64,000 nucleotides of DNA from assembly GCF_041361345.1 (NCBI RefSeq), contig NZ_JBGKAD010000001.1, positions 1,116,001-1,180,000 on the forward strand, in the 5' to 3' direction. This stretch comes from Halobaculum sp. MBLA0147. Its GTDB lineage: Archaea; Halobacteriota; Halobacteria; Halobacteriales; Haloferacaceae. Positions 36,532 through 44,548 of the stretch are shown piece after piece (within the stretch, counting starts at the first letter, position 1; every line of letters starts with the position of its first letter). The notes below the pieces were generated by a model. That model had not been told where the DNA came from. It saw only the letters and a list, made by a program, of their open reading frames with translations, and made no database searches. Made by a program: the position numbers and the translations under genes.

Positions 36532-37017
36532 ATGATCCAGGCGGGTGAGGACGCGCCGGACTTCACGGCGTCCGTGGCGACGGCGGGGGGCGAACTAGAG
36601 ACACTGACGCTGTCGGACCGACTCGAGGACGCACCGGTGGTGCTGGCGTTCTTCCCGGCGGCGTTCTCGGGGACGTGTACCGACGAGGTCGGCGCGATTC
36701 AAGACGACGCGGACCGGTTCGCGGACGCGGGCGGGACGGTCGTGGGTGTCAGCACCGACCTCCCGTGGGCGTTGCGTGCGTTCGCGGAGGCGGAGGGGTT
36801 GTCGTTCCCGTTGGTGGGCGACCACGACCGCACGGCCGTGGAGGCGTACGGCGTCACGGCGGACTTCGAGGATCTGGCGATCCACGACGTGGCGCGTCGG
36901 TCCGTGTTCGTGATCGACGGGAGCGGAACCGTGACGTACGCGTGGGCCGCCGACCACCCTGGACAGGAGCCGCCGTACGAGGACGTGCTCGCCGCGACGC
37001 GCGCCGCCGAGAGTTGA
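36532..37017 (+). CDS. Peroxiredoxin, AhpC/TSA family, single cysteine
   Basis: This 161-residue cytoplasmic thiol peroxidase reduces peroxides. The peroxidatic site is FFPAAFSGTCTDEV with Cys49. No other cysteine occurs anywhere in the protein, so it must act as a one-cysteine enzyme needing an external reductant, like AhpE-type peroxiredoxins. Strands VVGVSTDLPWALRAFAEAEGLSFPLVGDH and SVFVIDGSGTVTYAW complete the thioredoxin fold. ATG 36532 is chosen over an upstream in-frame ATG at 36433, which would precede the TATA box. A tandem-repeat array and element A follow its stop. Confidence 0.88.
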   Translation: MIQAGEDAPDFTASVATAGGELETLTLSDRLEDAPVVLAFFPAAFSGTCTDEVGAIQDDADRFADAGGTVVGVSTDLPWALRAFAEAEGLSFPLVGDHDRTAVEAYGVTADFEDLAIHDVARRSVFVIDGSGTVTYAWAADHPGQEPPYEDVLAATRAAES

Positions 37018-37069
37018 TCCGTCTGCGGAGCGGTGCGGTGGCGGAGGTGCTCGTGGTGGATGCAGTGCG

Positions 37070-37310
37070 GACGCGGTCGCGGGGCGGTGCAGTGTGGTGC
37101 GGAGCGGTCGCGGGGGGTGCGGTGTGGTGTTGGGCGGTCGCGGGGCGGTGCAGTGTGGTGCGGAGCGGTCGCGGGGGGTGCGGTGTGGTGTTGGGCGGTC
37201 GCGGGGCGGTGCAGTGTGGTGCGGAGCGGTCGCGGGGGGTGCGGTGTGGTGTTGGGCGGTCGCGGGGCGGTGCAGTGTGGTGCGGGGCGGTTGCGGAGGC
37301 GGTCGCGGTG
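37070..37310 (+). repeat. Tandem array, 61-bp unit, about 3.5 copies
   Basis: This array fills most of the 469-base gap between the peroxiredoxin and mrpA genes. The motif GGGGCGGTGCAGTGTGGTGC recurs at 37081, 37142, 37203 and, slightly changed, 37264, giving an exact 61-base period. Copies are almost identical. Each unit contains smaller GCGGTCGCGGGG and GCGGTGTGGTG blocks. All six frames stay largely open because of the composition, but no codon pattern argues for a protein. Confidence 0.92.
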
Positions 37311-37336
37311 CTGGGCGGTCACCGCCAGCACACCCA

Positions 37337-37442
37337 CCGCGAGCGCGCCAGCGGCGCGCTCGCGGCCCTTTTTGATCGAGCTTTTTTCCTCGGGGTGGCC
37401 GGCGCAGGGCGCCGGCCACCCCGAGGAGTGAAAAAGGTCGGT
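37337..37442. repeat. Element A copy 2 (inverted relative to copy 1)
   Basis: Reading left to right: a 13-bp hairpin (37337-37365), TTTTT (37369-37373), a GATCGAGC spacer, TTTTTT (37382-37387), an 18-bp perfect hairpin (37388-37426), then AGTGAAAAAGGTCGGT. Copy 1 at 845-944 is the same series on the opposite strand. The flanks and spacer are nearly identical, while the long hairpin arms differ in sequence and length yet remain perfectly paired. T-runs in the direction of the peroxiredoxin transcript would terminate it before mrpA. Confidence 0.85.
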
Positions 37443-37486
37443 GCGCTTGACAACACTCAAGTCTGCGTCGGGACCACTCTCCGGGT

Positions 37487-39934
37487 GTGATAGAGATCGT
37501 CCTGGCCGTCGTCTTCCTGCCGTTCGTGGGGGCGGCGCTGGCCCCGGCAGTGTACAGACTGCTGGGCGAGCGCACCGCCTACTACGCGGCCGGCGTGGCG
37601 GCGATCTGTCTGGCGCTCGTCGGGCGGCTGTACACCGCCGGTGTGGGACTCGACGGCGGCACCCGGTACGCGGTCGAGTGGGTGCCCTCGTTGGGGATCT
37701 CGCTGGCGCTGTACGTCGACGGGCTGGCGTTGTTGATCGCCTTCCTCGCCTCCGGGGTCGGCGTCCTCGTGTTGGTGTACTCCGGGGGGTACATGCACGG
37801 GGAGCCGGGGCAGGCGAAGTACTACGCGACGATGCTGGCGTTCATGGGGTCGATGCTGGGCGTCGCGCTCGCGGGCGACCTGTTCGCGCTGTTCACCTTC
37901 TGGGAGTTGACGAGTCTCTCGTCGTTCCTGTTGATCGGCCACTACACGAGCGCCGACGACTCCCAGTACGCGGCCCGGAAGTCGATGCTGATCACCGTCG
38001 CCGGCGGGCTGTTCATGCTCGCCGGGTTCCTCCTGCTCGGGTGGGCCGGTGGGACGACGCTGATCGCGGGCGAGGGGTCGCTGGTCGCCACGGCGGCGGA
38101 GACGACCGCGACGCTGCGGGCGGCGGGGCTGCTCGTCCCCGCGTTGGTGCTCGTGGGGGTCGGCGCGGCGACGAAGTCCGCGCAGGTGCCGTTCCACGTC
38201 TGGCTGCCGAACGCGATGGAGGCGCCGACGCCGGTGTCGGCGTTCCTCCACTCCGCGACGATGGTGAAGGCCGGCGTCTACCTCCTCGGGCGGTTCCGGC
38301 CGTTCTTCCTCGGCGAGGGGGGCACCGGCACCGCGGCGTTCGAGGCGGCCGAGACCACCGCCGCCGAGACGGCCGCGCTGCTCCCGGAGTGGTCGGTGGT
38401 CGTCCTCTCGCTGGGACTGCTGACGATGACCGTCGCGGCCGTGCTCGCGGTGGCGGCGACGGACATCAAGGAGCTGTTGGCGTACTCGACCGCCTCGCAC
38501 CTCGGGTTGATCGCGGCCGGGTTCGGCGCGGCGAACGCGCTGGGTGCGGAGACGGGCGCGTTCCACGTGCTCAACCACGCGACGTTCAAGGCGACGCTGT
38601 TCCTCGTCGCCGGGATCGTCGCCCACGAGGCCGGTACGCGGCAGATCGACCGGCTGCGTGGGCTGCGCCACGACCTCCCCGTGACGGCGGTGATGGCCGG
38701 GGTCGCGTCGCTGTCGATGGCAGGACTCCCACCGTTCAACGGGTTCTACTCGAAGGAGTTGCTGTTCGAGGCGACCTACGAGGTGGGCCACGCACTCGGC
38801 GGCGCGGCGTGGGTGTTCCCCGTCGTCGCCGTGCTCGGGAGCGTGTTCACCTTCCTCTACTCCGTGAAGTTCCTCTCGCTGTTCCTCGGGGACCGCCCCG
38901 AGGGACTGGGCCACGTCCACCGGCCGCCACTCGCGATGCTCGCGCCGCCGGCCGTCCTGACCGTCCTGGTGGCCGTGATCAGTGTCGACCCGCAGTTGGC
39001 GATCGACGTGCTCGTCGGCGACGTGTACGCCAGCGCGGTGCCGGGGGAGGCACACTCCTTCTCCATCGGGCTGCCGACGAAGCTGAAGCCGGCGGTGATT
39101 ATGAGCGCGATCACCATCGCCGTCGGGGCGGTCCTCTGGCCGCAGTACGACCGGCTCCACCACGGCGTGCGGCGGCTCCTCTCGGGGCCGGTGCGGGCGA
39201 ACTGGTGGTACGACAACGGCGTCGACGGGGTGACGACGAGCGGCCGGCGTGTGGTCGCGTGGGCACAGACGGGGCTCGTCCGGACGTACGCGACGTGGGC
39301 GATGGCCGGGACGGCGGTGCTGGCGCTCGGTGGCTACCTGTTCGCCGCGGCGACGCTGCCGGCCGTCTCCGTTCCCGGCGGAACGACGCCGGCGGTCGTG
39401 TTGGTGTTGCTCGTCGCGGTGATCGGTGCGGCGGCCGTCACCGGCGCGCCGTCGCACGTCGCCGGCGTGCTCACGCTGTCGATCCTCGGGTTCATGGTCG
39501 CGATCTTCTACATCTTGGCGGACGCGCCGGACCTGGCGTTGACGCAGTTGGTCGTCGAGACGCTGGTGCTCGTGATCTTCCTGTTGGTGTTGGACCGGCT
39601 GCCGGCGTTCTACGGCGAGGCGTCGCGGCTGCGGACGCTGCGGGACGGCGCGGTGGCGGCGTTGGTCGGCGGCACCGTGTTCGTCACGGTGGCGCTGTCG
39701 ACGGCGGCGTCGCCGGCCGACCCGCTGGCGGACGTGCTCGTCGAGCGGGCGAACCTCCCGCCGGGCGAGCACGGGGTGTTCTTCACGAACTACGGCGGCG
39801 GGTCGAACGTCGTCAACGTGATCCTGGTCGACCTCCGTGCGACGGACACGCTCGGGGAGATCGCCGTCGTGGCGATGGCCGCACTGGCCGTGTTGACACT
39901 GATCCGGATGCGGACGCGAGGTGAGTCTTCGTGA
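37487..39934 (+). CDS. mrpA: Mrp-type Na+/H+ antiporter subunit A
   Basis: This is the largest subunit of the multisubunit sodium/proton antiporter, related to complex I subunit NuoL/NuoM-like proton channels. It has 815 residues and about 20 membrane helices. Recognisable segments: LVLVYSGGYMHGEPGQAKYYATML, LFALFTFWELTSLSSFLLIGHY with the conserved helix-5 Glu, KSAQVPFHVWLPNAMEAPTPVSAFLHSATMVKAGVYLLGRF, and LNHATFKATLFLVAG with the conserved Lys. The C terminus carries the usual MrpA extension including NYGGGSNVVNVILVDLRATDTLGEIAVV. GTG 37487 heads a seven-gene operon with almost all genes overlapping. Confidence 0.95.
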   Translation: MIEIVLAVVFLPFVGAALAPAVYRLLGERTAYYAAGVAAICLALVGRLYTAGVGLDGGTRYAVEWVPSLGISLALYVDGLALLIAFLASGVGVLVLVYSGGYMHGEPGQAKYYATMLAFMGSMLGVALAGDLFALFTFWELTSLSSFLLIGHYTSADDSQYAARKSMLITVAGGLFMLAGFLLLGWAGGTTLIAGEGSLVATAAETTATLRAAGLLVPALVLVGVGAATKSAQVPFHVWLPNAMEAPTPVSAFLHSATMVKAGVYLLGRFRPFFLGEGGTGTAAFEAAETTAAETAALLPEWSVVVLSLGLLTMTVAAVLAVAATDIKELLAYSTASHLGLIAAGFGAANALGAETGAFHVLNHATFKATLFLVAGIVAHEAGTRQIDRLRGLRHDLPVTAVMAGVASLSMAGLPPFNGFYSKELLFEATYEVGHALGGAAWVFPVVAVLGSVFTFLYSVKFLSLFLGDRPEGLGHVHRPPLAMLAPPAVLTVLVAVISVDPQLAIDVLVGDVYASAVPGEAHSFSIGLPTKLKPAVIMSAITIAVGAVLWPQYDRLHHGVRRLLSGPVRANWWYDNGVDGVTTSGRRVVAWAQTGLVRTYATWAMAGTAVLALGGYLFAAATLPAVSVPGGTTPAVVLVLLVAVIGAAAVTGAPSHVAGVLTLSILGFMVAIFYILADAPDLALTQLVVETLVLVIFLLVLDRLPAFYGEASRLRTLRDGAVAALVGGTVFVTVALSTAASPADPLADVLVERANLPPGEHGVFFTNYGGGSNVVNVILVDLRATDTLGEIAVVAMAALAVLTLIRMRTRGESS

Positions 39935-40608
39935 CGACAGACGACACGACACGGACGACCGCGGGCGTATCGGAACGGGCTACGGAGTCGGACGAGGCGT
40001 CCACCGGACGAGTCGCGGCCGACGGCCGGGCGCCGGCGGGGGCGCCCGACGGCGGGACACCCACTGCCGCGCCCGACGGCGGGACGCCCGCCGGCACGGC
40101 CGACGACGCCGATACGGTCCGGTCGGGCCGCTCCGGACAGGGGTTCGACCTCCGGACGACCGTCATCGCGCGGACCGTCGTCCGGCTGATCGTGCCCATC
40201 GTGATCGTCACGGCACTGGCGCTGTTGTTCCAGGGCCACAACCGCCCGGGCGGCGGGTTCATCGGCGGGGTGTTGACCGTCACCGCCGCGATCCTCGTGT
40301 ACGTGATCTTCGGGGTGGAGTTCCTCCAGTCACAGCTGTTCGACCTCTCGCCGACGGACGGAGAGTCGCACGGACCGACCGGCTGGTACCGGTGGCTGTT
40401 CGCCGGGGGGCTGGCGCTGGCGGCCGGCAGCGGCGCGGTGCCGATCCTGTTCGGGTTGCCGTTCCTCACGCAGGGCGTCGCGTTCCCCCACGGCATCCCG
40501 ATCTACGGGGAGTTGGAGGTGGCCTCGGCGCTCGCGTTCGACCTCGGGGTGTACGGCGTCGTCGTCGGGGGGATCCTCACCGTCGTCGCGGAGGTGGGTG
40601 AGGAATGA
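39931..40608 (+). CDS. mrpB: Mrp antiporter subunit B
   Basis: This 225-residue membrane subunit has about four helices after a 65-residue acidic/Gly/Pro-rich N-terminal region that bacterial MrpB lacks. Family features are LALLFQGHNRPGGGFIGGVLTVTAAILVYVIFG and LTQGVAFPHGIPIYGELEVASALAFDLGVYGVVVGGILTVV. GTG 39931 overlaps the mrpA stop as GTGA, so the pair is probably coupled in translation. Confidence 0.92.
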   Translation: MTTDDTTRTTAGVSERATESDEASTGRVAADGRAPAGAPDGGTPTAAPDGGTPAGTADDADTVRSGRSGQGFDLRTTVIARTVVRLIVPIVIVTALALLFQGHNRPGGGFIGGVLTVTAAILVYVIFGVEFLQSQLFDLSPTDGESHGPTGWYRWLFAGGLALAAGSGAVPILFGLPFLTQGVAFPHGIPIYGELEVASALAFDLGVYGVVVGGILTVVAEVGEE

Positions 40609-40946
40609 CCCAGTGGCTGCTCGCGGGCGTGCTCGGACTGCTGTTCGCACTGGGGACGTTCCTCGTGCTCCGGCGCGACGTTGTCCGGGTCGTGTGGGGC
40701 GTCGCCATCGTCTCGCAGGCCGCGAACGTCTACCTCGTGACGATGGGGGGACTCGTCGGCCCGGCACCCATCGGCGACTTCCGCGGCGAGTTGGGGCCGC
40801 CGACGGACCCGCTCGTCCAGGCGCTGGTGCTCACCGCCATCGTGATCGGGTTCGGCACCACCGCGCTGGCGCTGGTGTTGACCTACCGCGTCTACGAGGA
40901 ACACGGCACCATCGACGTGTACGACCTGGGAGGTGAGGGACTGTGA
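40605..40946 (+). CDS. mrpC: Mrp antiporter subunit C
   Basis: This 113-residue protein has three helices and is homologous to complex I subunit NuoK. It begins MTQWLLAGVLGLLFALGTFLVLRRDVVRVVWG. The helix LVLTAIVIGFGTTALALVLTYRVYEEHGT closes the fold and carries the usual central Glu/Ala pattern only partly. ATG 40605 overlaps the mrpB stop as ATGA, and its stop overlaps mrpD as GTGA. Confidence 0.93.
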   Translation: MTQWLLAGVLGLLFALGTFLVLRRDVVRVVWGVAIVSQAANVYLVTMGGLVGPAPIGDFRGELGPPTDPLVQALVLTAIVIGFGTTALALVLTYRVYEEHGTIDVYDLGGEGL

Positions 40947-42769
40947 CGACCGTCAACGACCCGCTCGTCGTCGCCCCGCTGCTGGTCGCGCTCGGGACGG
41001 CGATCGCGTCGTTGCTGGCGCGGTTCGACCTCCGGGTCGAGCGAGCGGTGAGTCTCGTCGGCGCCGTCGGCTACACCGCGGCGACGCTGCTGTTGTTCGA
41101 GCGCGTGGTGGTCGACGGCAGCGGCGTGTTGCCGTACTACCTCTCGAACTGGCCGGCGCCGTACGGGATCACACTGGTCGCGGACGCACTGTCGGCGTCG
41201 CTGCTCGGGCTGGCGGGTGTGGTGACGCTACCGGCGCTCGTCTTCGCCGTCGTGAACGTCGACGAGTTCGGACAGCGGCTCTCCTTCCACCCGCTGTACC
41301 ACTTCATGGTCGCGGGGGTCTCGGGGGCGTTCCTCACCGGCGACGTGTTCAACCTCTTCGTCTGGTTCGAGGTGATGCTGATGTCGAGTTACGTGCTGGT
41401 GACGTTCTACTCCGGTCCGAAACACACCCGCGCGGCGCTCACCTACGTCGTGTTGAACCTGCTGGGCAGCGCGGTGATGCTCGTCGCCATCGGTGGGCTG
41501 TACGCCACGACGGGGACACTGAACATGGCCGCGATGGCGCGGCGACTCGCGGAGCCGGCCGCCTACGACGTGGCCGTCGCCCCGACGCTGGGGCTCGCGG
41601 CACTCCTGCTCGCGGTGTTCGCGCTGAAGGCGGGGATCGTCCCGTTCCACTTCTGGGTGCCCGCGGCGTACGACGCCGCCCCCGCACCGGTGACGGCGGT
41701 GCTGGCCGGCGCGGTGAAGAAGGTGGGGGTCTACGCCGTGATCCGGCTGTTCTTCACCGTCTTCGCCGCCGCCGAGTACGCGGGTGGGACGGCGCTGGAC
41801 TACGTCGGGCCGGTGTTGCTCGCGACCGGCGCCGCCTCCGCGGTGTACGGCGGCCTCGCGGCCGTCGGACGCGACCGCGTCGAGGAACTGCTGGCGTTCT
41901 CCTCGGTCGCACAGATCGGGTTCGTCGTCGTCCCGCTGGGCGTCGCCGCGCTGGCACCCGCCGCCGCCGTGCCGGAGACGGTGCCCGGCGAGACGCTGGC
42001 GGCGTTCGGCGTCGCGGCGGCGTTGGTGTACTCGTTCAACCACGCGGTCGCGAAGGGCCTGTTGTTCCTCGTCGCCGGGACGCTCGCGGACGCCGTCGGC
42101 TCCACGCGGTTCGCGGATCTGGGCGGGCTCGCCCGCCGGACCCCGGTGCTCGCGACGGCGTTCCTGCTCGGCGGCCTGTCGCTGATCGGCGTCCCGCCGC
42201 TGATCGGCTTCTTCGGGAAACTGCTCGTGTTCCGCGTCTCCGTCGTCGCCGGGGCGGTCGGTGCCGGGACGGCGGCGACACTCGCGTGGCTCGGACTCGC
42301 GGCGACACTGCTCGGTGCGGTGTTCACCATCGCGTACGTCACTCGCGCCTGGAACGCGGTCTTCTGGGGCGAGCCGTCGACGCTCGTCGAGACGGCCGTC
42401 CCCGAGCGGTGGGCGGCCGGGCGGCGAGAGCCGACGGCCACCGCCGCGGACGGCGGCGAGTCCGCGGGCGCGACGGCGGAGGCGGCAGGGGCAGCGGGCG
42501 ACGACCACGCGGGCGCGGACGCCGACGCCGGCGGGAGCGTCGCGACGGCGAGTCGGACGACGCTGGCCGTCGAGACGGTCGTGGTGGCGACGCTGGCGGT
42601 GTCGCTGGTCGGACTCGGCCTCGGCGCAGACGTGATCGTCGACGCCGCCGCCGCGGCCGGCGAGGCGGCGACGGACACGACCGGCTACGTCGAGGCGGTC
42701 GTACCGGAGGGTGGTGTCGACGGCGTGCCGGCCGACGAGACGGCCGCGGCCGACGGGGGTGACGGCTGA
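40943..42769 (+). CDS. mrpD: Mrp antiporter subunit D
   Basis: This second NuoM/NuoN-like proton channel subunit has 608 residues and about 14 helices. It shows LFVWFEVMLMSSYVLVTFY with the conserved Glu in helix 5, GIVPFHFWVPAAYDAAPAPVTAVLAGAVKKVGVYAVIRLFF, and FNHAVAKGLLFLVAGTLAD with the conserved Lys. After about residue 490 it carries an Ala/Gly/Asp-rich loop, then one further helix and a disordered tail, more than a bacterial MrpD has. GTG 40943 overlaps mrpC by four bases. Confidence 0.93.
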   Translation: MTTVNDPLVVAPLLVALGTAIASLLARFDLRVERAVSLVGAVGYTAATLLLFERVVVDGSGVLPYYLSNWPAPYGITLVADALSASLLGLAGVVTLPALVFAVVNVDEFGQRLSFHPLYHFMVAGVSGAFLTGDVFNLFVWFEVMLMSSYVLVTFYSGPKHTRAALTYVVLNLLGSAVMLVAIGGLYATTGTLNMAAMARRLAEPAAYDVAVAPTLGLAALLLAVFALKAGIVPFHFWVPAAYDAAPAPVTAVLAGAVKKVGVYAVIRLFFTVFAAAEYAGGTALDYVGPVLLATGAASAVYGGLAAVGRDRVEELLAFSSVAQIGFVVVPLGVAALAPAAAVPETVPGETLAAFGVAAALVYSFNHAVAKGLLFLVAGTLADAVGSTRFADLGGLARRTPVLATAFLLGGLSLIGVPPLIGFFGKLLVFRVSVVAGAVGAGTAATLAWLGLAATLLGAVFTIAYVTRAWNAVFWGEPSTLVETAVPERWAAGRREPTATAADGGESAGATAEAAGAAGDDHAGADADAGGSVATASRTTLAVETVVVATLAVSLVGLGLGADVIVDAAAAAGEAATDTTGYVEAVVPEGGVDGVPADETAAADGGDG

Positions 42770-43440
42770 TGCGTCGCTGGCTCGTCAACGGCCTCCTGCT
42801 GGCCGTGTTGTGGCTGTTCGTCCGCGGCGTCCCCGTGTCGCCGCCGGTCCGGCTGGTCGAGGAGGGACTGATCGGCCTCGGTGTCGGCCTCCCCGTCGCG
42901 TACGGCCTCCGGCGGTTCTACGGGGAACAGGTCACCGAGCGGACGCTGCGAGTCGCGCCGGCAGCGGCGCTGTACGTGGCGACGTTCCTGAAGGAGCTGC
43001 TCGTCGCGAACCTCGCCGTGGCGCGGATCGTGTTGTCGCCGTCGCTGCCGATCCGGCCGGACGTGGTGGCGGTGCCGCTGCGGGTGCGGTCGGACGCGGC
43101 GATCACCACCATCGCCAACAGTATCACGCTCACGCCGGGGACACTCACGATGGACTACGACGCCGAGACCAACACGCTGTACGTCCACAGTATCGACCTC
43201 GAAGACGCCGCCGACCTGCTGGACACGATCCGGACCTGGGAGGACTACGCGCTGGCGATCTTCGACGAAGACCTGAAACCCGGTGACCCCGTCCCCGAAC
43301 GCGAGGGTGCCACCGACGGCGGTCGACCGGTCGGGGACGACACGACGGACGGTGAGTCCGCCGACAGTCGGGCCACGGACGGCGGCGCCACGCCGGACGA
43401 CTCACACGACGCGGCCGACGGAGGTGAGACGGATGGCTGA
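42769..43440 (+). CDS. mrpE: Mrp antiporter subunit E
   Basis: This 223-residue subunit of the antiporter has two or three N-terminal helices, then the conserved PAAALYVATFLKELLVANLAVARIVLSPSLPIRPDVV. The soluble domain AAITTIANSITLTPGTLTMDYDAETNTLYVHSID is the MrpE hallmark. Residues after about 165 are a 58-residue acidic Asp/Gly/Thr tail. ATG 42769 shares its A with the mrpD stop (TGATG). Its own 3' end overlaps the start of mrpF by eight bases. Confidence 0.92.
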   Translation: MRRWLVNGLLLAVLWLFVRGVPVSPPVRLVEEGLIGLGVGLPVAYGLRRFYGEQVTERTLRVAPAAALYVATFLKELLVANLAVARIVLSPSLPIRPDVVAVPLRVRSDAAITTIANSITLTPGTLTMDYDAETNTLYVHSIDLEDAADLLDTIRTWEDYALAIFDEDLKPGDPVPEREGATDGGRPVGDDTTDGESADSRATDGGATPDDSHDAADGGETDG

Positions 43441-43729
43441 TCCGTTGCCGGGGCCGGTGAGTCTGGAACTCCTCTTGACCGCGGCGCTGGCGCTGTCGGC
43501 GCTGTTGACGCTCGTCGCGAGCTACCGGGTGATCGTCGGGCCGACGACGCCGGATCGCGTGGTCGCGCTCGACACCATCGGGACGAACGTCGTCGCGGTC
43601 GCCGTCGTCTACGCGATGGCGAGCGGTCGGGGGTACTTCCTCGACGTGGGGCTCGTCTTGGCGATCATCGGCTTCATCAGCACCGTCACCGTGGCGCGGT
43701 ACGTCACGGAGGGGGACATCGTCGAATGA
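43433..43729 (+). CDS. mrpF: Mrp antiporter subunit F
   Basis: This 98-residue membrane protein has three helices. The phrase LVASYRVIVGPTTPDRVVALDTIGTNVVAVAVVYAM is diagnostic for MrpF, and LVLAIIGFISTVTVARYVT ends the fold. ATG 43433 lies within the end of mrpE. The stop TGA at 43727-43729 overlaps an ATG (43726) that opens a small ORF leading to mrpG. Confidence 0.94.
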   Translation: MADPLPGPVSLELLLTAALALSALLTLVASYRVIVGPTTPDRVVALDTIGTNVVAVAVVYAMASGRGYFLDVGLVLAIIGFISTVTVARYVTEGDIVE

Positions 43730-43854
43730 CACGACACACACACTGCGATCGAGGGAGTCGTCGGGACGGAGCCACGGACACGGGCACGGACACAGACACG
43801 GACACGGCGGGGACACCGGCGAGAACCGCCACACTCACCGGAGGTGGTCGCTGA
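43726..43854 (+). CDS. 42-codon ORF bridging mrpF and mrpG
   Basis: An ATG at 43726 overlaps the mrpF stop as ATGA. The ORF runs 42 codons without interruption to a TGA at 43852-43854, which shares its A with the mrpG ATG (TGATG). The product MTRHTHCDRGSRRDGATDTG... is basic at its start and then a Thr/Asp/Gly repeat (DTGTDTDTDT), hydrophilic and without a fold signal. GGAGG-like purines precede both starts. In most Mrp operons mrpF and mrpG are adjacent or overlap, so a dedicated coupled ORF is unusual. It may be translated only to carry ribosomes across the 125-base gap. Confidence 0.55.
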   Translation: MTRHTHCDRGSRRDGATDTGTDTDTDTAGTPARTATLTGGGR

Positions 43855-44240
43855 TGGCGGGGGGAGGCGTCGAGACCGCCCCACCCGGTCTCCTCGGGGC
43901 GGTGTTGATCGTCGTGTTGCTCGCCGTCGGCGCGTTGTTCCTCGTCTCGGGGACCGTCGGGCTCGTGCGACTGCCGAACGTCTACAACCGGCTGCACGCC
44001 ACCTCGAAGGCGACGACGCTCGGTGCGGCGTCGATGGCGCTGGCGGCGTGGGTGTACTTCGGCCCCGCCGGCAACGGCCTGAAGGCGCTCGTGACGGTGT
44101 TCTTCCTCTTCGTCACAGCCCCGACCGGCGGTCACCTGATCTCGCGGGCGGCCGAACGGATGGGCGTCGAGTTCGAACCGGGCGTCACCTGGCCGGGCGA
44201 CGACGACGTGGAGTCCGGGCCGCCCGCCGACGGCGACTGA
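43854..44240 (+). CDS. mrpG: Mrp antiporter subunit G
   Basis: This 128-residue subunit has three helices. VGALFLVSGTVGLVRLPNVYNRLHATSKATTLG is the MrpG signature, followed by LVTVFFLFVTAPTGGHLISRAAERMG. A GGAGGTGG Shine-Dalgarno-like run lies just upstream inside the bridging ORF. It completes the A-to-G set, so the operon can encode a full Mrp complex that exchanges sodium for protons across the membrane. Confidence 0.94.
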   Translation: MAGGGVETAPPGLLGAVLIVVLLAVGALFLVSGTVGLVRLPNVYNRLHATSKATTLGAASMALAAWVYFGPAGNGLKALVTVFFLFVTAPTGGHLISRAAERMGVEFEPGVTWPGDDDVESGPPADGD

Positions 44241-44283
44241 GCCGGCCGACAACCTCTCGTCGCTGCGGTCCCTTCTCCCCTCC

Positions 44284-44496
44284 GTGCAGAAGAACCTGAG
44301 TCGACGCGACAGCCGGATCAGGATCGTGCTCGGCGCACTCGCCGGTCTGCTCGCGGTCGCCGTGCTGGTCGACGCCGTCGCCGTCCCGGATCGGTACGCG
44401 TCCTACGCCGGCGTCGCCGCCGTCGCGCTGCTCGCGAACGGGTTGACCTGTCGGTGTGGGCTCTACCGACTGCTCGGCGTGAGCACGCGAGACTGA
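44284..44496 (+). CDS. Small two-helix membrane protein, DUF2892/YgaP-like
   Basis: This 70-residue protein has two hydrophobic segments (GALAGLLAVAVLVDAVAV and YAGVAAVALLANGLTCRCGLYRLLG) and the family phrase LTCRCGLYRLLGVST. DUF2892 domains are found alone or after rhodanese domains; their function is not established. GTG 44284 is the only start before the RDSRIRIVLG opening. It is 43 bases behind mrpG and may be the last gene of that transcript. Confidence 0.78.
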   Translation: MQKNLSRRDSRIRIVLGALAGLLAVAVLVDAVAVPDRYASYAGVAAVALLANGLTCRCGLYRLLGVSTRD

Positions 44497-44548
44497 GGTC
44501 GCGACGGGCGAACGGTCCGTTCGGCCACGATCACGTCCGGCCGGGGCG

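Noticed and set aside
37020-37430. Long open frames across the tandem array next to the peroxiredoxin gene
   Set aside because: All frames are open because of CG-rich repeats and give Gly/Arg/Val or His/Pro/Arg text. No start with promoter, no domain and a 61-base period that is not a multiple of three.
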